Assembly (NCBI RefSeq): GCF_900103405.1
Contig: NZ_FNHX01000013.1
Location: forward strand, 47,077-111,076
Direction of reading: 5' to 3'
DNA length: 64,000 nt
Source of the DNA: Polaromonas sp. JS666
GTDB lineage: Bacteria; Pseudomonadota; Gammaproteobacteria; Burkholderiales; Burkholderiaceae_C
The translations under genes were made by a program, and so were the position numbers. Below are positions 1 to 9,288 of the stretch, piece after piece. The notes beneath the pieces are model-generated. The model had not been told where the DNA came from, made no database searches, and saw only the letters and a program-made list of their open reading frames with translations. The first letter of the stretch is position 1; each line of letters starts with the position of its first letter.

Positions 1-1169
1 TGCTCGTGCAGGTGATCCACGTATTCGATGACCCGGCCTTCCTTGGTGCCGGCAATGCAGAGGTAGTCGATCATCGACAGGTGCTGCACGTACTCACACA
101 GGCCGACGCCGCCGGCATGCGGGCACACCTTGAGCCCGTGTTTGGCGGCCATCAGCATCACGGCCAGCACCTCGTTGACCCCGCCCAGCCGGCAGGCGTC
201 GATCTGCACCACGTCAATCGCGCCGCGCATGATGAGCTGCTTAAACATGACGCGGTTCTGGCACATCTCGCCGGTGGCAACCTGCATGTCGCCCTTGACC
301 GCCTCGCGGATGCGGCGGTGGCCCTCGATGTCGTCGGGGCTGGTCGGCTCCTCGATGAACCAGGGCTTGGCAAAGCCCAGCTGGCCCAGCCACTCAATCG
401 CCTGGTCCACGTCCCATACCTGGTTCGCGTCGATCATCAGCGCGCGGTCGGGGCCCAGCACCTCGCGGGCCACGCGCAGCCGCCGGATATCGTCCTGCAG
501 GTCGCGGCCCACCTTGAGCTTGATATGCGAGAAGCCCGCGTCCACCGCCTCCTGGGCCAGGCGCCGCAGCTTTTCGTCGTCATAGCCCAGCCAGCCGGCG
601 GAGGTGGTGTAGCAGGCATAGCCTTCGCGCTCCAGCGTTCGCAGCCGCTCGTCCTTGCCGGCGGCTTGCCGCTTCAAGAGCGCCAGCGCCTCGGCCGGCG
701 TGATGCAGTCGGTGATGTAGCGAAAGTCGATCAAGCGAACAATCTCTTCAGGGCTCATGCGGGCCACCAGCTTCCACACGGGCAGGCCCTCCTGCTTGGC
801 CCACAGGTCCCACACGGCATTGACCACGGCGGCCGTCGCCAGGTGGATGGCGCCCTTGTCCGGGCCTATCCAGCGCAGCTGGCTGTCCGAGGTGATGTGG
901 CGCCAGAAGCGGCCCATGTCCTCGGTCACCCAGTCCATGTCCAGCCCGACCACAAGGTGGCGCATGGCTTCGATGGCGGCGCAGCAGATTTCATTGCCGC
1001 GGCCTATGGTGAAGGTCAGGCCATGGCCTTCGAGCCCAGGCTGCCCGGTCTCGAGCACCACATAGGCGGCCGAATAATCCGGGTCCGGATTCATCGCATC
1101 CGAGCCGTCGAGATGCCGCGACGTGGGAAAACGCACGTCGATGACACGCATGGATTGGATAACGCTCAT
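1..1169 (-). CDS. fucD: L-fuconate dehydratase, C-terminus cut by window edge
   Basis: Enolase-superfamily sugar-acid dehydratase that converts L-fuconate to 2-keto-3-deoxy-L-fuconate in oxidative L-fucose breakdown. The frame is open from ATG at 1169 to the left edge (389 codons), so about 50 C-terminal residues are missing compared with the usual ~440. The N-terminus carries the family signature RFPTSRHLDGSDAMNPDPDY. Further on come the catalytic KLKVG lysine motif, metal ligands in IDANQ, IEEPTSPDD and ATGE, and the catalytic histidine in PHAGGVG. These match characterised L-fuconate dehydratases better than mandelate racemase or rhamnonate dehydratase. It is the last visible gene of a leftward operon with an RbsABC-type importer, which suggests that the importer brings in L-fucose or a related sugar. 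The substrate is inferred from family resemblance. Confidence 0.9.
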   Translation of the reverse strand, partial: MSVIQSMRVIDVRFPTSRHLDGSDAMNPDPDYSAAYVVLETGQPGLEGHGLTFTIGRGNEICCAAIEAMRHLVVGLDMDWVTEDMGRFWRHITSDSQLRWIGPDKGAIHLATAAVVNAVWDLWAKQEGLPVWKLVARMSPEEIVRLIDFRYITDCITPAEALALLKRQAAGKDERLRTLEREGYACYTTSAGWLGYDDEKLRRLAQEAVDAGFSHIKLKVGRDLQDDIRRLRVAREVLGPDRALMIDANQVWDVDQAIEWLGQLGFAKPWFIEEPTSPDDIEGHRRIREAVKGDMQVATGEMCQNRVMFKQLIMRGAIDVVQIDACRLGGVNEVLAVMLMAAKHGLKVCPHAGGVGLCEYVQHLSMIDYLCIAGTKEGRVIEYVDHLHE

Positions 1170-1238
1170 AGGGAGATTGCCTGTTGGAGGAAGTGCGGCC
1201 CGGGGAGTGCGCGGCCCGCCTCGGGGCCGCTCAAACCA

Positions 1239-2186
1239 TCAGTCGTACAGGACCGCCGCGATCTTGGGATCGTTGATGGTCGACTTGTCGTAGTAGTAAA
1301 AGCCGGTGTCTATGACCTTGGGCAGCTTCTCGCCCTTGAGGGCCTTGACCGCCGCTTCCACGGTCTTGTAGCCGATGCCGACCGGGTTCTGGGTGATGGC
1401 GCCGGCCATGGAGCCGTCGAGGATGGCGGCTTTTTGCTGCTTGCCGGAGTCGTAGCCGATGATCACCACCTTGCGCTTCATCTCCCTGGCGCCGTTCAGC
1501 GCGCCTATGGCCGAGCCTTCGTTGGCGCCGAAAATCCCCTTGAGGTTGGGGTTGGCCTGCAGGATGGACTTGGTGATCTCGGTGGATTTGAGCTGGTCGC
1601 CGCCGCCGTACTGCACGCTGACGATCTTGATGTTCGGGTAGGTCGACTTGATGCGGTTGACAAAGCCTTCGGTGCGGTCAATGCCGGTCCGGCTGGTCTG
1701 GTCGTGCACCACCAGGGCCACGTCGCCGCTTTTGCCGATCAGCTCGGCCATCTTGTCGGCGGCCAGGGCTGCGGCGGCCACGTTGTTGGTGGTGGTCGTG
1801 GTCACCGGGATGTCGCTGTCCACCCCCGAGTCAAAGGCGATGACCGGGATCTTGGCGGCCTGGGCTTTTTTCAGCAGCGGGATGGACGCCTTGCTGTCCA
1901 GCGCGGCAAAGCCGATGGCCGACGGCTTTTTGGCCAGCGCCGCCGCGAACATGTCGATCTGCTTGTCCACCATGCTCTCGCTCTCGGGGCCTTCGAAGGT
2001 CACCTTGACCTTGTAGTCCTTGCCGGCCTGCTCCGCGCCGGATTTGACGGCCTGCCAGAACTGGTGCTGAAAACCCTTGGAGACCATCGGGATGTAGATC
2101 TCATCGGCGGCCAGCGCCGTGGTGCTGAGGGTGGAGGCCAGGCCGAGGCCCAGCGCGAGGCTCAGGAATGTGCGTTTCAGAATCAT
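1239..2186 (-). CDS. periplasmic sugar-binding protein (RbsB/LacI-like fold)
   Basis: Substrate-binding component of a CUT2-family sugar ABC importer, 315 aa. An upstream in-frame start at 2234 exists, but ATG at 2186 is preferred: it has a good GGAGAC ribosome-binding site and gives a clean signal peptide (MILKRTFLSLALGLGLASTL, cleavage after ALA). The mature protein begins EIYIPMVSKGFQHQFWQAV, typical of type I periplasmic binding proteins, and has the late DSGKQQKAAILDGSMAGAITQ region of the ribose-binding group. It lies between the permease gene and the L-fuconate dehydratase gene on the same strand. The ligand is probably L-fucose, L-fuconate or a related deoxy sugar, inferred only from the neighbouring dehydratase. 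Confidence 0.88.
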   Translation of the reverse strand: MILKRTFLSLALGLGLASTLSTTALAADEIYIPMVSKGFQHQFWQAVKSGAEQAGKDYKVKVTFEGPESESMVDKQIDMFAAALAKKPSAIGFAALDSKASIPLLKKAQAAKIPVIAFDSGVDSDIPVTTTTTNNVAAAALAADKMAELIGKSGDVALVVHDQTSRTGIDRTEGFVNRIKSTYPNIKIVSVQYGGGDQLKSTEITKSILQANPNLKGIFGANEGSAIGALNGAREMKRKVVIIGYDSGKQQKAAILDGSMAGAITQNPVGIGYKTVEAAVKALKGEKLPKVIDTGFYYYDKSTINDPKIAAVLYD

Positions 2187-2267
2187 GTTTGTCTCCGTAT
2201 CGTTATGGGGTGTTGCAATGAATATCAAAATCAAACGTGGACAGGGGCGAGGTTTGGGTTCTCCTTG

Positions 2268-3266
2268 CTAAGACTTGCGCTTTCGCAGGATGTCGGCATA
2301 CACCGCCGCGATGATGATCAGGCCGGTCACCACGGTCTGCCACTCCTGCGCCACCGACATGATGCGAAGCCCGTTGGTCAGCACGCTCATGATGAAAGCG
2401 CCGATGATGGTGCCCAGGATGGTGCCGGCCCCTCCACTGAGCGAGGTGCCGCCGATCACGACGGCGGCAATCGCATCGAGCTCATAGCCCTGGCCCAGCG
2501 CCGGCTGCGCGGAATTCAGGCGCGAGGCGATGAGCAGGCCGGCGATGCCGCAGATCGCGCCGCTCAGGGTGTAGACGATGATCTTCCAGCGGTCCACGTT
2601 CACGCCCGACAGACGCACCGCCTCTTCGTTGCTGCCCAGCGCGAAGGTGTAGGTGCCCAGCACCGTCTTGTTCAGGACCAGGCTGGACACCACCGCCACC
2701 ACGAAGAGGATCAGCACCGCGTTGGGAATGGGCAACTCGGGCAGGAAGTAGCCGATCAGCGAGTCCTGGGCAATCAGCGGGAACTCGGGCGTGTCGTTGA
2801 AGTAGATCGGCTTGGAATGGGTGATGACCAGCGACAGGCCCTTGAGCATGAGCATCATGCCCAGCGTGGCGATAAACGGCGGGATCTTCAGCTTGGCGAT
2901 CAGCACACCCGAGATGAAGCCCGAAAGCGCGCCAAAAAAAATCGCCGCCACCACCCCCAGGTAGAAGGGCAGGCCCCAATAGGTCAGCACCACACCGGCC
3001 ATGACCGCGCAGAAGGTCATCAGGGTGCCCACCGAAAGGTCTATGCCCGAGGTGATGATGACAAAGGTGCAGGCGATGGCCAGGACGCCATTGACCGCGG
3101 TGGCCTGCAAGATGCCGACCATGTTGTCGGTCTGCATGAAACTCGGCGAGGCCATGCTGAAGAAAATGAGCAACCCCAGCAAGCTGGCAAACGCCAGCAG
3201 CTTTTGACGGGTGTTGCTACTGAAAGCCGCAGTTTTAATACCCTGCAGCAACTTGGAGACGGTCAT
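2268..3266 (-). CDS. sugar ABC transporter permease (RbsC-like)
   Basis: Inner-membrane permease of the CUT2 family, 332 aa, with many hydrophobic segments and the conserved GIDLSVGTLMTF and AAVVIGGTSLSGGAGTILGT motifs. The open frame extends upstream to 3596, but that extension is arginine-rich, lacks membrane character and overlaps the ATPase gene in another frame, so I start at ATG 3266 (MTVSKLLQGIKTAAF). The gene is 23 bp downstream of the ATPase stop and 81 bp upstream of the binding-protein start, in the order ATPase - permease - binding protein - fuconate dehydratase. Confidence 0.9.
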   Translation of the reverse strand: MTVSKLLQGIKTAAFSSNTRQKLLAFASLLGLLIFFSMASPSFMQTDNMVGILQATAVNGVLAIACTFVIITSGIDLSVGTLMTFCAVMAGVVLTYWGLPFYLGVVAAIFFGALSGFISGVLIAKLKIPPFIATLGMMLMLKGLSLVITHSKPIYFNDTPEFPLIAQDSLIGYFLPELPIPNAVLILFVVAVVSSLVLNKTVLGTYTFALGSNEEAVRLSGVNVDRWKIIVYTLSGAICGIAGLLIASRLNSAQPALGQGYELDAIAAVVIGGTSLSGGAGTILGTIIGAFIMSVLTNGLRIMSVAQEWQTVVTGLIIIAAVYADILRKRKS

Positions 3267-3289
3267 GTGGGGTTGTTTCGGTGTGGTTT

Positions 3290-4828
3290 TTAAAAAGCGG
3301 CGGCGGCAACCGCACCGGAAGCGGCCGCCGGGGCTTCGCGCCGGGTGGCCAGTTGCATGATTTTTTCCTGCGTGGCATCGCGGGCCGACAGCTCGCCGGT
3401 GACGCGGCCCTCGCACATCACCACGATGCGGTGGCTCAGGCGCAGCACTTCGGGCAGTTCCGAGGAGATCATCACGATCGCGCGCCCCTGTGCCGCCAGC
3501 GCATTGAGCAGCTTGTAGATTTCGCTCTTGGCGCCCACGTCGATGCCGCGCGTGGGCTCGTCGAAGAACAGGATGTCGCAGTCGCGCACCAGCCATTTGG
3601 CGATCACGATTTTTTGCTGGTTGCCGCCCGACAGCAGCGCCACCTTCTGCAGCGCGCTCGGTGTCCTGATGCCCAGTTGCGCGATCAGCTTTGCCGCCGC
3701 GCCCTGTATGGCCGCGGGCTTGAGAAGGAATCCGAAACTCAGAAAACGCCGCAGGCTGGTCATCACGATGTTGGTCTGCACGTCCATGCCGGTGGCCAGG
3801 CCGAAGTGCTTGCGGTCTTCCGACAGGTAGCCAATGCCGTGCTCGACCGCGTCGGCCGGGCTGCCCACTTCAACCCGGCGGCCCTTGACCCATATCTCGC
3901 CCGAATCCTTTTTGTCGGCGCCGAACACGGCGCGCGCCACTTCGGTCCGGCCGGCGCCCATCAGGCCGGCGAACCCCAGGATCTCGCCCCTGCGCACGGT
4001 GAAGCTGACGTTCTTGATGCTGCGGCCGCGGTTGAGGCCGCGCACCTCCAGCAGGGCCTCCCCGCCCTGGCCGGCTTGCGGCGGCCTCTCGTCCTCCAGC
4101 AGGGCGCGCCCGACCATCATGCCGATGATGGTGTCCATGCTGGTGGTGGCCGTCGGCACGGTGCCGATGTACTGGCCGTCGCGCATCACCGTCACGCGGT
4201 CCGAGATGCGCTTGAGCTCATCCATCTTGTGCGAGATGTACACGATGCCGACGCCGTGGCGCTTGAGCTGGCCGATGATGCGGAACAGGTCGTCGATCTC
4301 GGCGTTGTTCAGCGCGGCGGTGGGCTCGTCCATGATCAGCACGCGTGAATCGAAGGACAGCGCCTTGGCGATCTCGACCATCTGCTGGCGCGCCACCGTC
4401 AGGTCGCTGACCAGCGTGTGCGGCTCCAGGCTCAGGTGCAGGCGCTCGAAGATCGCCGCCGTGTCGCGGGCCATCTTGTCGGTGTCGATGAACAGGCCCA
4501 TCCGCCCGAGCGGCTCGCGGCCGATGAAGATGTTCTGCGCCACGCTCAGGTGGCCCATCAGGTTGAGCTCCTGGTGGATGATGCCTATGCCCAGCGCCTG
4601 GGCGGCGCGCGGGCTGGCGATCTCGACCGGCTGGCCGTCGATGCAGATTTCGCCCGAATCTTTCTGGTAGACCCCGGCCAGTATCTTCATGAGGGTCGAT
4701 TTGCCGGCGCCGTTCTCGCCCATCAGGGCATGCACTTCGCCGGCAACGATCTCAAGCCGGGCATTGTGCAGCGCCCGCACTCCCGGGAAGGATTTGCACA
4801 GATGGGTGATGGCCACAAGAGGGGTCAT
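3290..4828 (-). CDS. sugar ABC transporter ATP-binding protein (RbsA-like)
   Basis: Double-domain ATPase of a CUT2 sugar importer, 512 aa. The first half has Walker A GENGAGKST (about residue 39), signature-like LTVARQQMVEIAKAL and Walker B VLIMDEPTAAL. The second half has the degenerate Walker A GLMGAGRTEVARAVFG, the signature LSGGNQQKIVIAKWL and Walker B ILFFDEPTRGID. The start is set at ATG 4828 (MTPLVAITHLCKSFPG), where homology begins; the open frame runs on to 5044 without family similarity. No strong ribosome-binding site is visible at 4828, so the start is less certain than the identity. It is the first gene of the leftward operon and is divergent from the IclR gene. Confidence 0.9.
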   Translation of the reverse strand: MTPLVAITHLCKSFPGVRALHNARLEIVAGEVHALMGENGAGKSTLMKILAGVYQKDSGEICIDGQPVEIASPRAAQALGIGIIHQELNLMGHLSVAQNIFIGREPLGRMGLFIDTDKMARDTAAIFERLHLSLEPHTLVSDLTVARQQMVEIAKALSFDSRVLIMDEPTAALNNAEIDDLFRIIGQLKRHGVGIVYISHKMDELKRISDRVTVMRDGQYIGTVPTATTSMDTIIGMMVGRALLEDERPPQAGQGGEALLEVRGLNRGRSIKNVSFTVRRGEILGFAGLMGAGRTEVARAVFGADKKDSGEIWVKGRRVEVGSPADAVEHGIGYLSEDRKHFGLATGMDVQTNIVMTSLRRFLSFGFLLKPAAIQGAAAKLIAQLGIRTPSALQKVALLSGGNQQKIVIAKWLVRDCDILFFDEPTRGIDVGAKSEIYKLLNALAAQGRAIVMISSELPEVLRLSHRIVVMCEGRVTGELSARDATQEKIMQLATRREAPAAASGAVAAAAF

Positions 4829-5040
4829 GGGCGGTGCAGGCGCTTGGGTATCGCTCAGGAGGTCTGGCCGCCGGCAAAACGCGACTCGCCGCCGGCCGGA
4901 TGGGTGTAAGCCGCGATCACCCGGGTCCCCTGCCCGGCGCGAACCCCAGCACAGGCCGGACTCATGCCCTGGGTGGCATTGGGCAGCACTGTTTTTTCCT
5001 CCAACCGTCGTGGGCACATGGCAAAGACCTTTTTGAGCTG

Positions 5041-5250
5041 ACAAACCATTCAGTGAAGCGAACCGCCAAAAACAAAAAACTTGTTGTTACAAATCATTCA
5101 TTGATGAACAAACTATTCACTTATGGACTTGATCATAGAAATCGGCGGTCTTTTCGAGCCTCGGACTTTCCCTAGGTCAGAAATTTATTTATTGATGAAC
5201 ATTAGATGCAAAAGTGAATAAATTCAGGCCAATGACGACGAAAATCGTCA
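5041..5250. promoter_or_regulatory. Divergent regulatory region with repeats, probable IclR operators
   Basis: The 501-bp gap 4829-5329 separates the leftward sugar operon from the rightward IclR gene and holds no convincing gene. It is much more A+T-rich than its surroundings. The 11-mer ATTGATGAACA occurs twice, exactly, at 5100-5110 and 5191-5201. The first copy lies in the near-palindrome TTCATTGATGAA. Related ATTCA/TGA words occur around 5049 and 5115. A dyad TGACGA-N6-TCGTCA lies at 5233-5250. The repeats are directly seen; their assignment as IclR operators and promoter elements is inference from position. Confidence 0.5.
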
Positions 5251-5329
5251 CCAGGGCCCTCTGCCATATCAAGAGCACTGCGTTACATATCAAAATTGCA
5301 ATAGCTTCGGCTTCACCCACCCTGCCGCC

Positions 5330-6190
5330 ATGAAACCAAAATACTCATTTCCCACGATCGACCAGAACCCGGATGACGCTGACGGCATCGCGTCCCCGCC
5401 TCCTGCGGAAGACCGCTACCGCGCACCGGCGCTTGACAAAGGCCTGGACATCCTGGAGTTGCTGGCCCGCCAGCCGCAGGGCCTGACGCGCGCGGAGATC
5501 GTCAAGGAAATGGACCGCAACGCCAGCGAGATCTACCGCATGCTGGAGCGACTGGTCGCGCGGCAATACGTGCTGCGTTCGCTCTCGGGCGACCGCTATT
5601 CGCTGAGCCTGAAGCTGTTCACGCTGGCGCATATGCACCCGCCGCTGAACCGGCTGGTGACCCAGGCCATTCCCATCATGGAAGCGTTCGCGCAAAAGGC
5701 GGAACAGGCCTGCCACATGGGCGTTTATGACCAGGGCAATGTGCTGATCACCGCGCAGGTCAACGGCCCCGGCACCTGGAGCATGACGATACGCGTGGGC
5801 GTGCACGTCGGGCTGGTCGATACCGCCTCGGGCCGGGTCTTGCTGGCTTTCGCGGATGCCAGCCGGGCCCAGCAAATGCTGGCCCAGCACACCGCGCTCG
5901 AAGGCGAGGTGCCTATCGAGTCCGATGCCTTGGCCGCCGCCCTCGGCATCATCCGGCAGCAAGGCTATTTCGAGCGCGACAGCCTGCAATCTTTCGGCGT
6001 GGCCGATATTTCCTGCCCCATCTTCGGTCCCGACCACAGCGCGCTGGCCGCGCTGACCTGCCCTTATGTGCGGCGCATAGACCGCCACGTCGGGCCGGAC
6101 CAGAAAACCGTGCGCCTGCTGCTGCAGCAGGCGGCGCAGGCGCTGTCCCTGACGCAGGGCGGCTTTGCCCCGGCAAGCCGGCACACCTAA
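5330..6190 (+). CDS. IclR-family transcriptional regulator
   Basis: 286-aa regulator with an N-terminal winged helix-turn-helix (about residues 30-90, ALDKGLDILELLARQPQGLT then RAEIVKEMDRNASEIYRMLE) and the C-terminal IclR effector-binding domain (about 105-270, including GVHVGLVDTASGRVLLAF). Such proteins usually control an adjacent divergent catabolic operon, here the sugar importer and L-fuconate dehydratase genes. An acidic N-terminal extension of about 25 residues precedes the helix-turn-helix, and no clear ribosome-binding site precedes the ATG, so the start could lie slightly downstream. A run of eight T at 6213-6220 follows the gene and may end transcription, although the hairpin before it is weak. 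Confidence 0.87.
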   Translation: MKPKYSFPTIDQNPDDADGIASPPPAEDRYRAPALDKGLDILELLARQPQGLTRAEIVKEMDRNASEIYRMLERLVARQYVLRSLSGDRYSLSLKLFTLAHMHPPLNRLVTQAIPIMEAFAQKAEQACHMGVYDQGNVLITAQVNGPGTWSMTIRVGVHVGLVDTASGRVLLAFADASRAQQMLAQHTALEGEVPIESDALAAALGIIRQQGYFERDSLQSFGVADISCPIFGPDHSALAALTCPYVRRIDRHVGPDQKTVRLLLQQAAQALSLTQGGFAPASRHT

Positions 6191-6371
6191 AGCAAAGCCG
6201 CGCGCGACACGCTTTTTTTTCACCCGGCCAAGGCGCTAGGCGCGCAACAGGCGGCGCCGGCCAGGCCGTGCCGCGGACCCCGCAGGGCAGCCGCTATGAT
6301 TTGCCGTCCGCCGGCAGCCCCCCAAAGCGCCGGCCCCGCGCATTTTTTTCCCTTGGAATCGATTCTTTTTC

Positions 6372-8462
6372 ATGACCCATGGCCTGAACCCCGCCCAGCA
6401 AGAAGCCGTCAACTACCTGCATGGCCCTTGCCTGGTGCTGGCGGGAGCCGGCTCGGGCAAGACACGGGTGATCACGCACAAGATAGGCCAGCTGATCCAG
6501 TCGGGGCTCAAGCCCGAGCAGGTCGCCGCGATCACCTTCACCAACAAGGCCGCCGCCGAGATGCGCGAGCGGGCCAAGGCGCTGATCGGCAAAAGCGCCA
6601 AGGGCGTGCTGATCTGCACCTTCCACGCGCTGGGCGTGCGCATGCTGCGCCAGGACGGCGAGGCGCTGGGCCTGAAGCCCCAGTTCTCCATCCTCGACAG
6701 CGACGACGTGACCAGCATCCTGAAGGATGCCGGCGGCAGCACTGACGCGGCCACCGCGCGGCAATGGCAGTGGACCATCAGCCTCTGGAAGAACATGGGC
6801 CTGAATGCGGCCCAGGCCATGGCGCAGGCCAATGGCGACGAGGAGCGCGCCATCGCGCGCGTGATGGCGCACTATGAAGAGCGCCTGACCGCCTACCAGA
6901 GCGTGGACTTCGACGACCTGGTGGGCCTGCCGCTCAAGCTGCTGCGCGAGCATGACAGCGTGCGCAGCAAATGGCAGGAATCCCTGGGCCATGTGCTGGT
7001 CGACGAATACCAGGACACCAACGCCACGCAGTACGAGATGCTCAAGCTGCTGGTAGGCGCGCGCGGCCGCTTCACGGCCGTGGGCGACGACGACCAGTCG
7101 ATCTACGGCTGGCGCGGCGCCACGCTGGACAACCTGCGCAAGCTGCCGCAGGACTACCCCAACCTCAGGGTGGTCAAGCTCGAGCAGAACTACCGCTCGA
7201 CCAGCGCCATCCTGCGCGCGGCCAACAATGTGATCGGCCCCAACCCCAAGCTCTTCCCGAAGACGCTGTTCAGCGAGCTCGGCGAGGGCGAGCCGGTGCG
7301 CGTGGTCGACTGCGACAGCGAGGAGCACGAGGCCGAGCGCGTGGTGGCGCGCATCCAGAGCCTGCGCGCCGAAGGCAGCCTGCAGGCCGAGGGCGGGCAG
7401 TACAAGGAGTGGAAGGATTTTTGCGTGCTGTACCGCGCCAACCACCTCGCCAAGCCTTTTGAAAAAGCCTTTCGCCGCGCCAACATTCCCTACAAAGTTT
7501 CAGGCGGGCAAAGCTTTTTCGACCGCGCGGAGATCAAGGACCTGTGCTGCTGGATGCGGCTTCTGGTCAACAACAACGACGACCCGGCATTCATGCGCGC
7601 GGTGACCACGCCCAAGCGCGGAATCGGCCACACCACGCTGGGCGCGCTGGGCACTTTCGCGAGCCAGACCAAACAAAGCCTGTTCGAGGCGCTGTTCAGC
7701 AACTCGCTGGGCTCGGTGCTGCCGGCCAAGGCGGTGGGCTCGCTGCACGAGTTCGGCCGCTACCTCAACGACCTCGAGTACCGCGCCAAGCGCACCGTCG
7801 GCGCCGAGGACGCGCGCGCCTTCCTGAACGACTGGCTCAAGGAAATCGATTACGAGAAGCACCTCTACGACGGCGAGGACAGCGAAAAGCTCGCGGCCGC
7901 GCGCTGGACCAATGTGATGGATTTCTGCGACTGGGTGGCCCAGCGCTGCGGCGGGCAGATCGAGGACGCCTCGGGCGCGGTGGTGGCCGCCGAGACCAAG
8001 ACCATGCTGGAGGTGGTGCAGACGATTGCGCTGCTCTCCACCATCAGCGAACGCGAGGGCGACCAGAACGTGGTGACGCTGTCCACTCTGCATGCCGCCA
8101 AGGGCCTGGAGTGGCCGCATGTGGTGCTGGCCGGGGTGAACGAGGGCCTGCTGCCCTTCAAGCTCGAAGAGGACGACGGCAGCAACACCGACGACATCGC
8201 CCTGCGCCTGCAGGAAGAGCGCCGCCTGATGTATGTGGGCATCACGCGCGCGCAGCGCACGCTGGCCGTGAACTGGCTGCGCAAGCGCAAGAAGGGCCGC
8301 GACATGATTCCCGGCGCGCCCAGCCGCTTCATCGCCGAGATGGCGCTGGACAAGGCCACCGTGAGGGAAGACCCGCGCGAAAAGCTCAAGGCCCTGCGCG
8401 CGGAATTCGCGAAAAAGTCCGCCGAGGGGATTGCCGCGGCGGCGGCGGCAGAAAGCCGCTAG
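6372..8462 (+). CDS. rep: ATP-dependent DNA helicase Rep (UvrD/PcrA superfamily 1A)
   Basis: 696-aa 3'-5' DNA helicase that helps replication forks pass obstacles. Visible motifs are the Q motif (LNPAQQEAV), Walker A AGAGSGKT (residues 24-31), motif Ia AITFTNKAAAEM, motif II DEYQDTN (211-217), motif III GDDDQSIYGWRGA (238-250), motif IV LEQNYRS, motif V TLHAAKGLEW and motif VI EERRLMYVGITRA. Length and the MTHGLNPAQQEAVNY start fit Rep better than UvrD (about 720 aa or longer with a different C-terminus). It stands alone between the IclR gene and a convergent binding-protein gene 7 bp away. Confidence 0.92.
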   Translation: MTHGLNPAQQEAVNYLHGPCLVLAGAGSGKTRVITHKIGQLIQSGLKPEQVAAITFTNKAAAEMRERAKALIGKSAKGVLICTFHALGVRMLRQDGEALGLKPQFSILDSDDVTSILKDAGGSTDAATARQWQWTISLWKNMGLNAAQAMAQANGDEERAIARVMAHYEERLTAYQSVDFDDLVGLPLKLLREHDSVRSKWQESLGHVLVDEYQDTNATQYEMLKLLVGARGRFTAVGDDDQSIYGWRGATLDNLRKLPQDYPNLRVVKLEQNYRSTSAILRAANNVIGPNPKLFPKTLFSELGEGEPVRVVDCDSEEHEAERVVARIQSLRAEGSLQAEGGQYKEWKDFCVLYRANHLAKPFEKAFRRANIPYKVSGGQSFFDRAEIKDLCCWMRLLVNNNDDPAFMRAVTTPKRGIGHTTLGALGTFASQTKQSLFEALFSNSLGSVLPAKAVGSLHEFGRYLNDLEYRAKRTVGAEDARAFLNDWLKEIDYEKHLYDGEDSEKLAAARWTNVMDFCDWVAQRCGGQIEDASGAVVAAETKTMLEVVQTIALLSTISEREGDQNVVTLSTLHAAKGLEWPHVVLAGVNEGLLPFKLEEDDGSNTDDIALRLQEERRLMYVGITRAQRTLAVNWLRKRKKGRDMIPGAPSRFIAEMALDKATVREDPREKLKALRAEFAKKSAEGIAAAAAAESR

Positions 8463-8469
8463 CGCGGGC

Positions 8470-9288
8470 TTATAGCCCCAGCCATTTGCCCAGGTCCATC
8501 AGCTTCGCCTGGTCATACTCGGTGAACCCCTGCACGGTGAGTGCGTCCAGTCGCTTCCTGCCGTCGGCGGACTGATCCAGTCCCACAAAGTAGGCGCTCA
8601 GCTGGGCGCGTTCCGCTTCAGTCAGCTTGCCGCTGGCGATCAGGTGCTTGATGGGCACGGGTTTGCTGGTGGCCAGCACCTTGCCGCCCTTGGCCTGCCA
8701 GTCTTTGACCACCGCGCGCGAGGCGGTAACTCCCGAAGCCACCATGCCGTGCTCCACCATAAAGGGCACGGCGTCCTGCAGTTTCACGTACACGGTTTCC
8801 AGCGGTTGCGGCCCGAACGCGTCACGCAAGGCGGCGCGCATGATCACCGAGGTGATGGAGTCTTCACCGGGCGCGCCTATCTTGAGGCCCTTCAGGTCGC
8901 TGATGGACTTGAGCGGGGAATCGCTGCGCACCATGAAAGAGGCGCTGTATTCGGTGAAGCCCTTGGTCACCGCGATGAGGCGGTAGCCGTTTTTGGACAT
9001 CGCCCGGATGGAATGGTGGGCCGGGTGCACATAGGCGATGTCGTAACGCTGCTCGGCCAGGCCGGCCGCGAGCTCCTTGTAGTCTGTTACTGGCTGTATC
9101 TTGACGGGCCGCTTGAGCAGCTTGCCCAGATCGTCGGACAGCTCGCGAAAACGGTCGACGGTAGCGCCCGGGTTGACCCCGTAAGTCACGCCTTCGTTCA
9201 CTGCGAACACCAGCGGCGCCCCCTGAGCGCAGGCTTGACCGGCCAGCAAAGCCAGCATCAGCGCACTTATATATTGACGGATTTTCAT
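8470..9288 (-). CDS. PhnD/SsuA/transferrin-type periplasmic binding protein
   Basis: 272-aa exported solute-binding protein of the phosphate/phosphite/phosphonate (PhnD-like) family. It has a signal peptide (MKIRQYISALMLALLAGQAC, cleavage after AQA) and the internal signatures YDIAYVHPAHHSIRAMSKNGY, KGLKIGAPGEDSITSVIMRA and GVTASRAVVKDW. ATG at 9288 is chosen over an in-frame GTG at 9297 because GAGGTGA lies at the right distance. No permease or ATPase gene adjoins it, so it is an orphan binding protein whose ligand is unknown. It may be a sensor partner or lipid/oxyanion binder rather than part of a phosphonate importer. Confidence 0.8.
   Translation of the reverse strand: MKIRQYISALMLALLAGQACAQGAPLVFAVNEGVTYGVNPGATVDRFRELSDDLGKLLKRPVKIQPVTDYKELAAGLAEQRYDIAYVHPAHHSIRAMSKNGYRLIAVTKGFTEYSASFMVRSDSPLKSISDLKGLKIGAPGEDSITSVIMRAALRDAFGPQPLETVYVKLQDAVPFMVEHGMVASGVTASRAVVKDWQAKGGKVLATSKPVPIKHLIASGKLTEAERAQLSAYFVGLDQSADGRKRLDALTVQGFTEYDQAKLMDLGKWLGL

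Noticed and set aside
6..3293. 1095-codon plus-strand open frame
   Set aside because: Antisense to the fuconate dehydratase, binding-protein and permease genes. Its translation is rich in H, D, G, R and Q with no domain, a by-product of high G+C codon bias.
4855..5049. 64-codon minus-strand frame upstream of the RbsA-like ATPase
   Set aside because: No homology and no clear initiation site; part of the divergent regulatory region.
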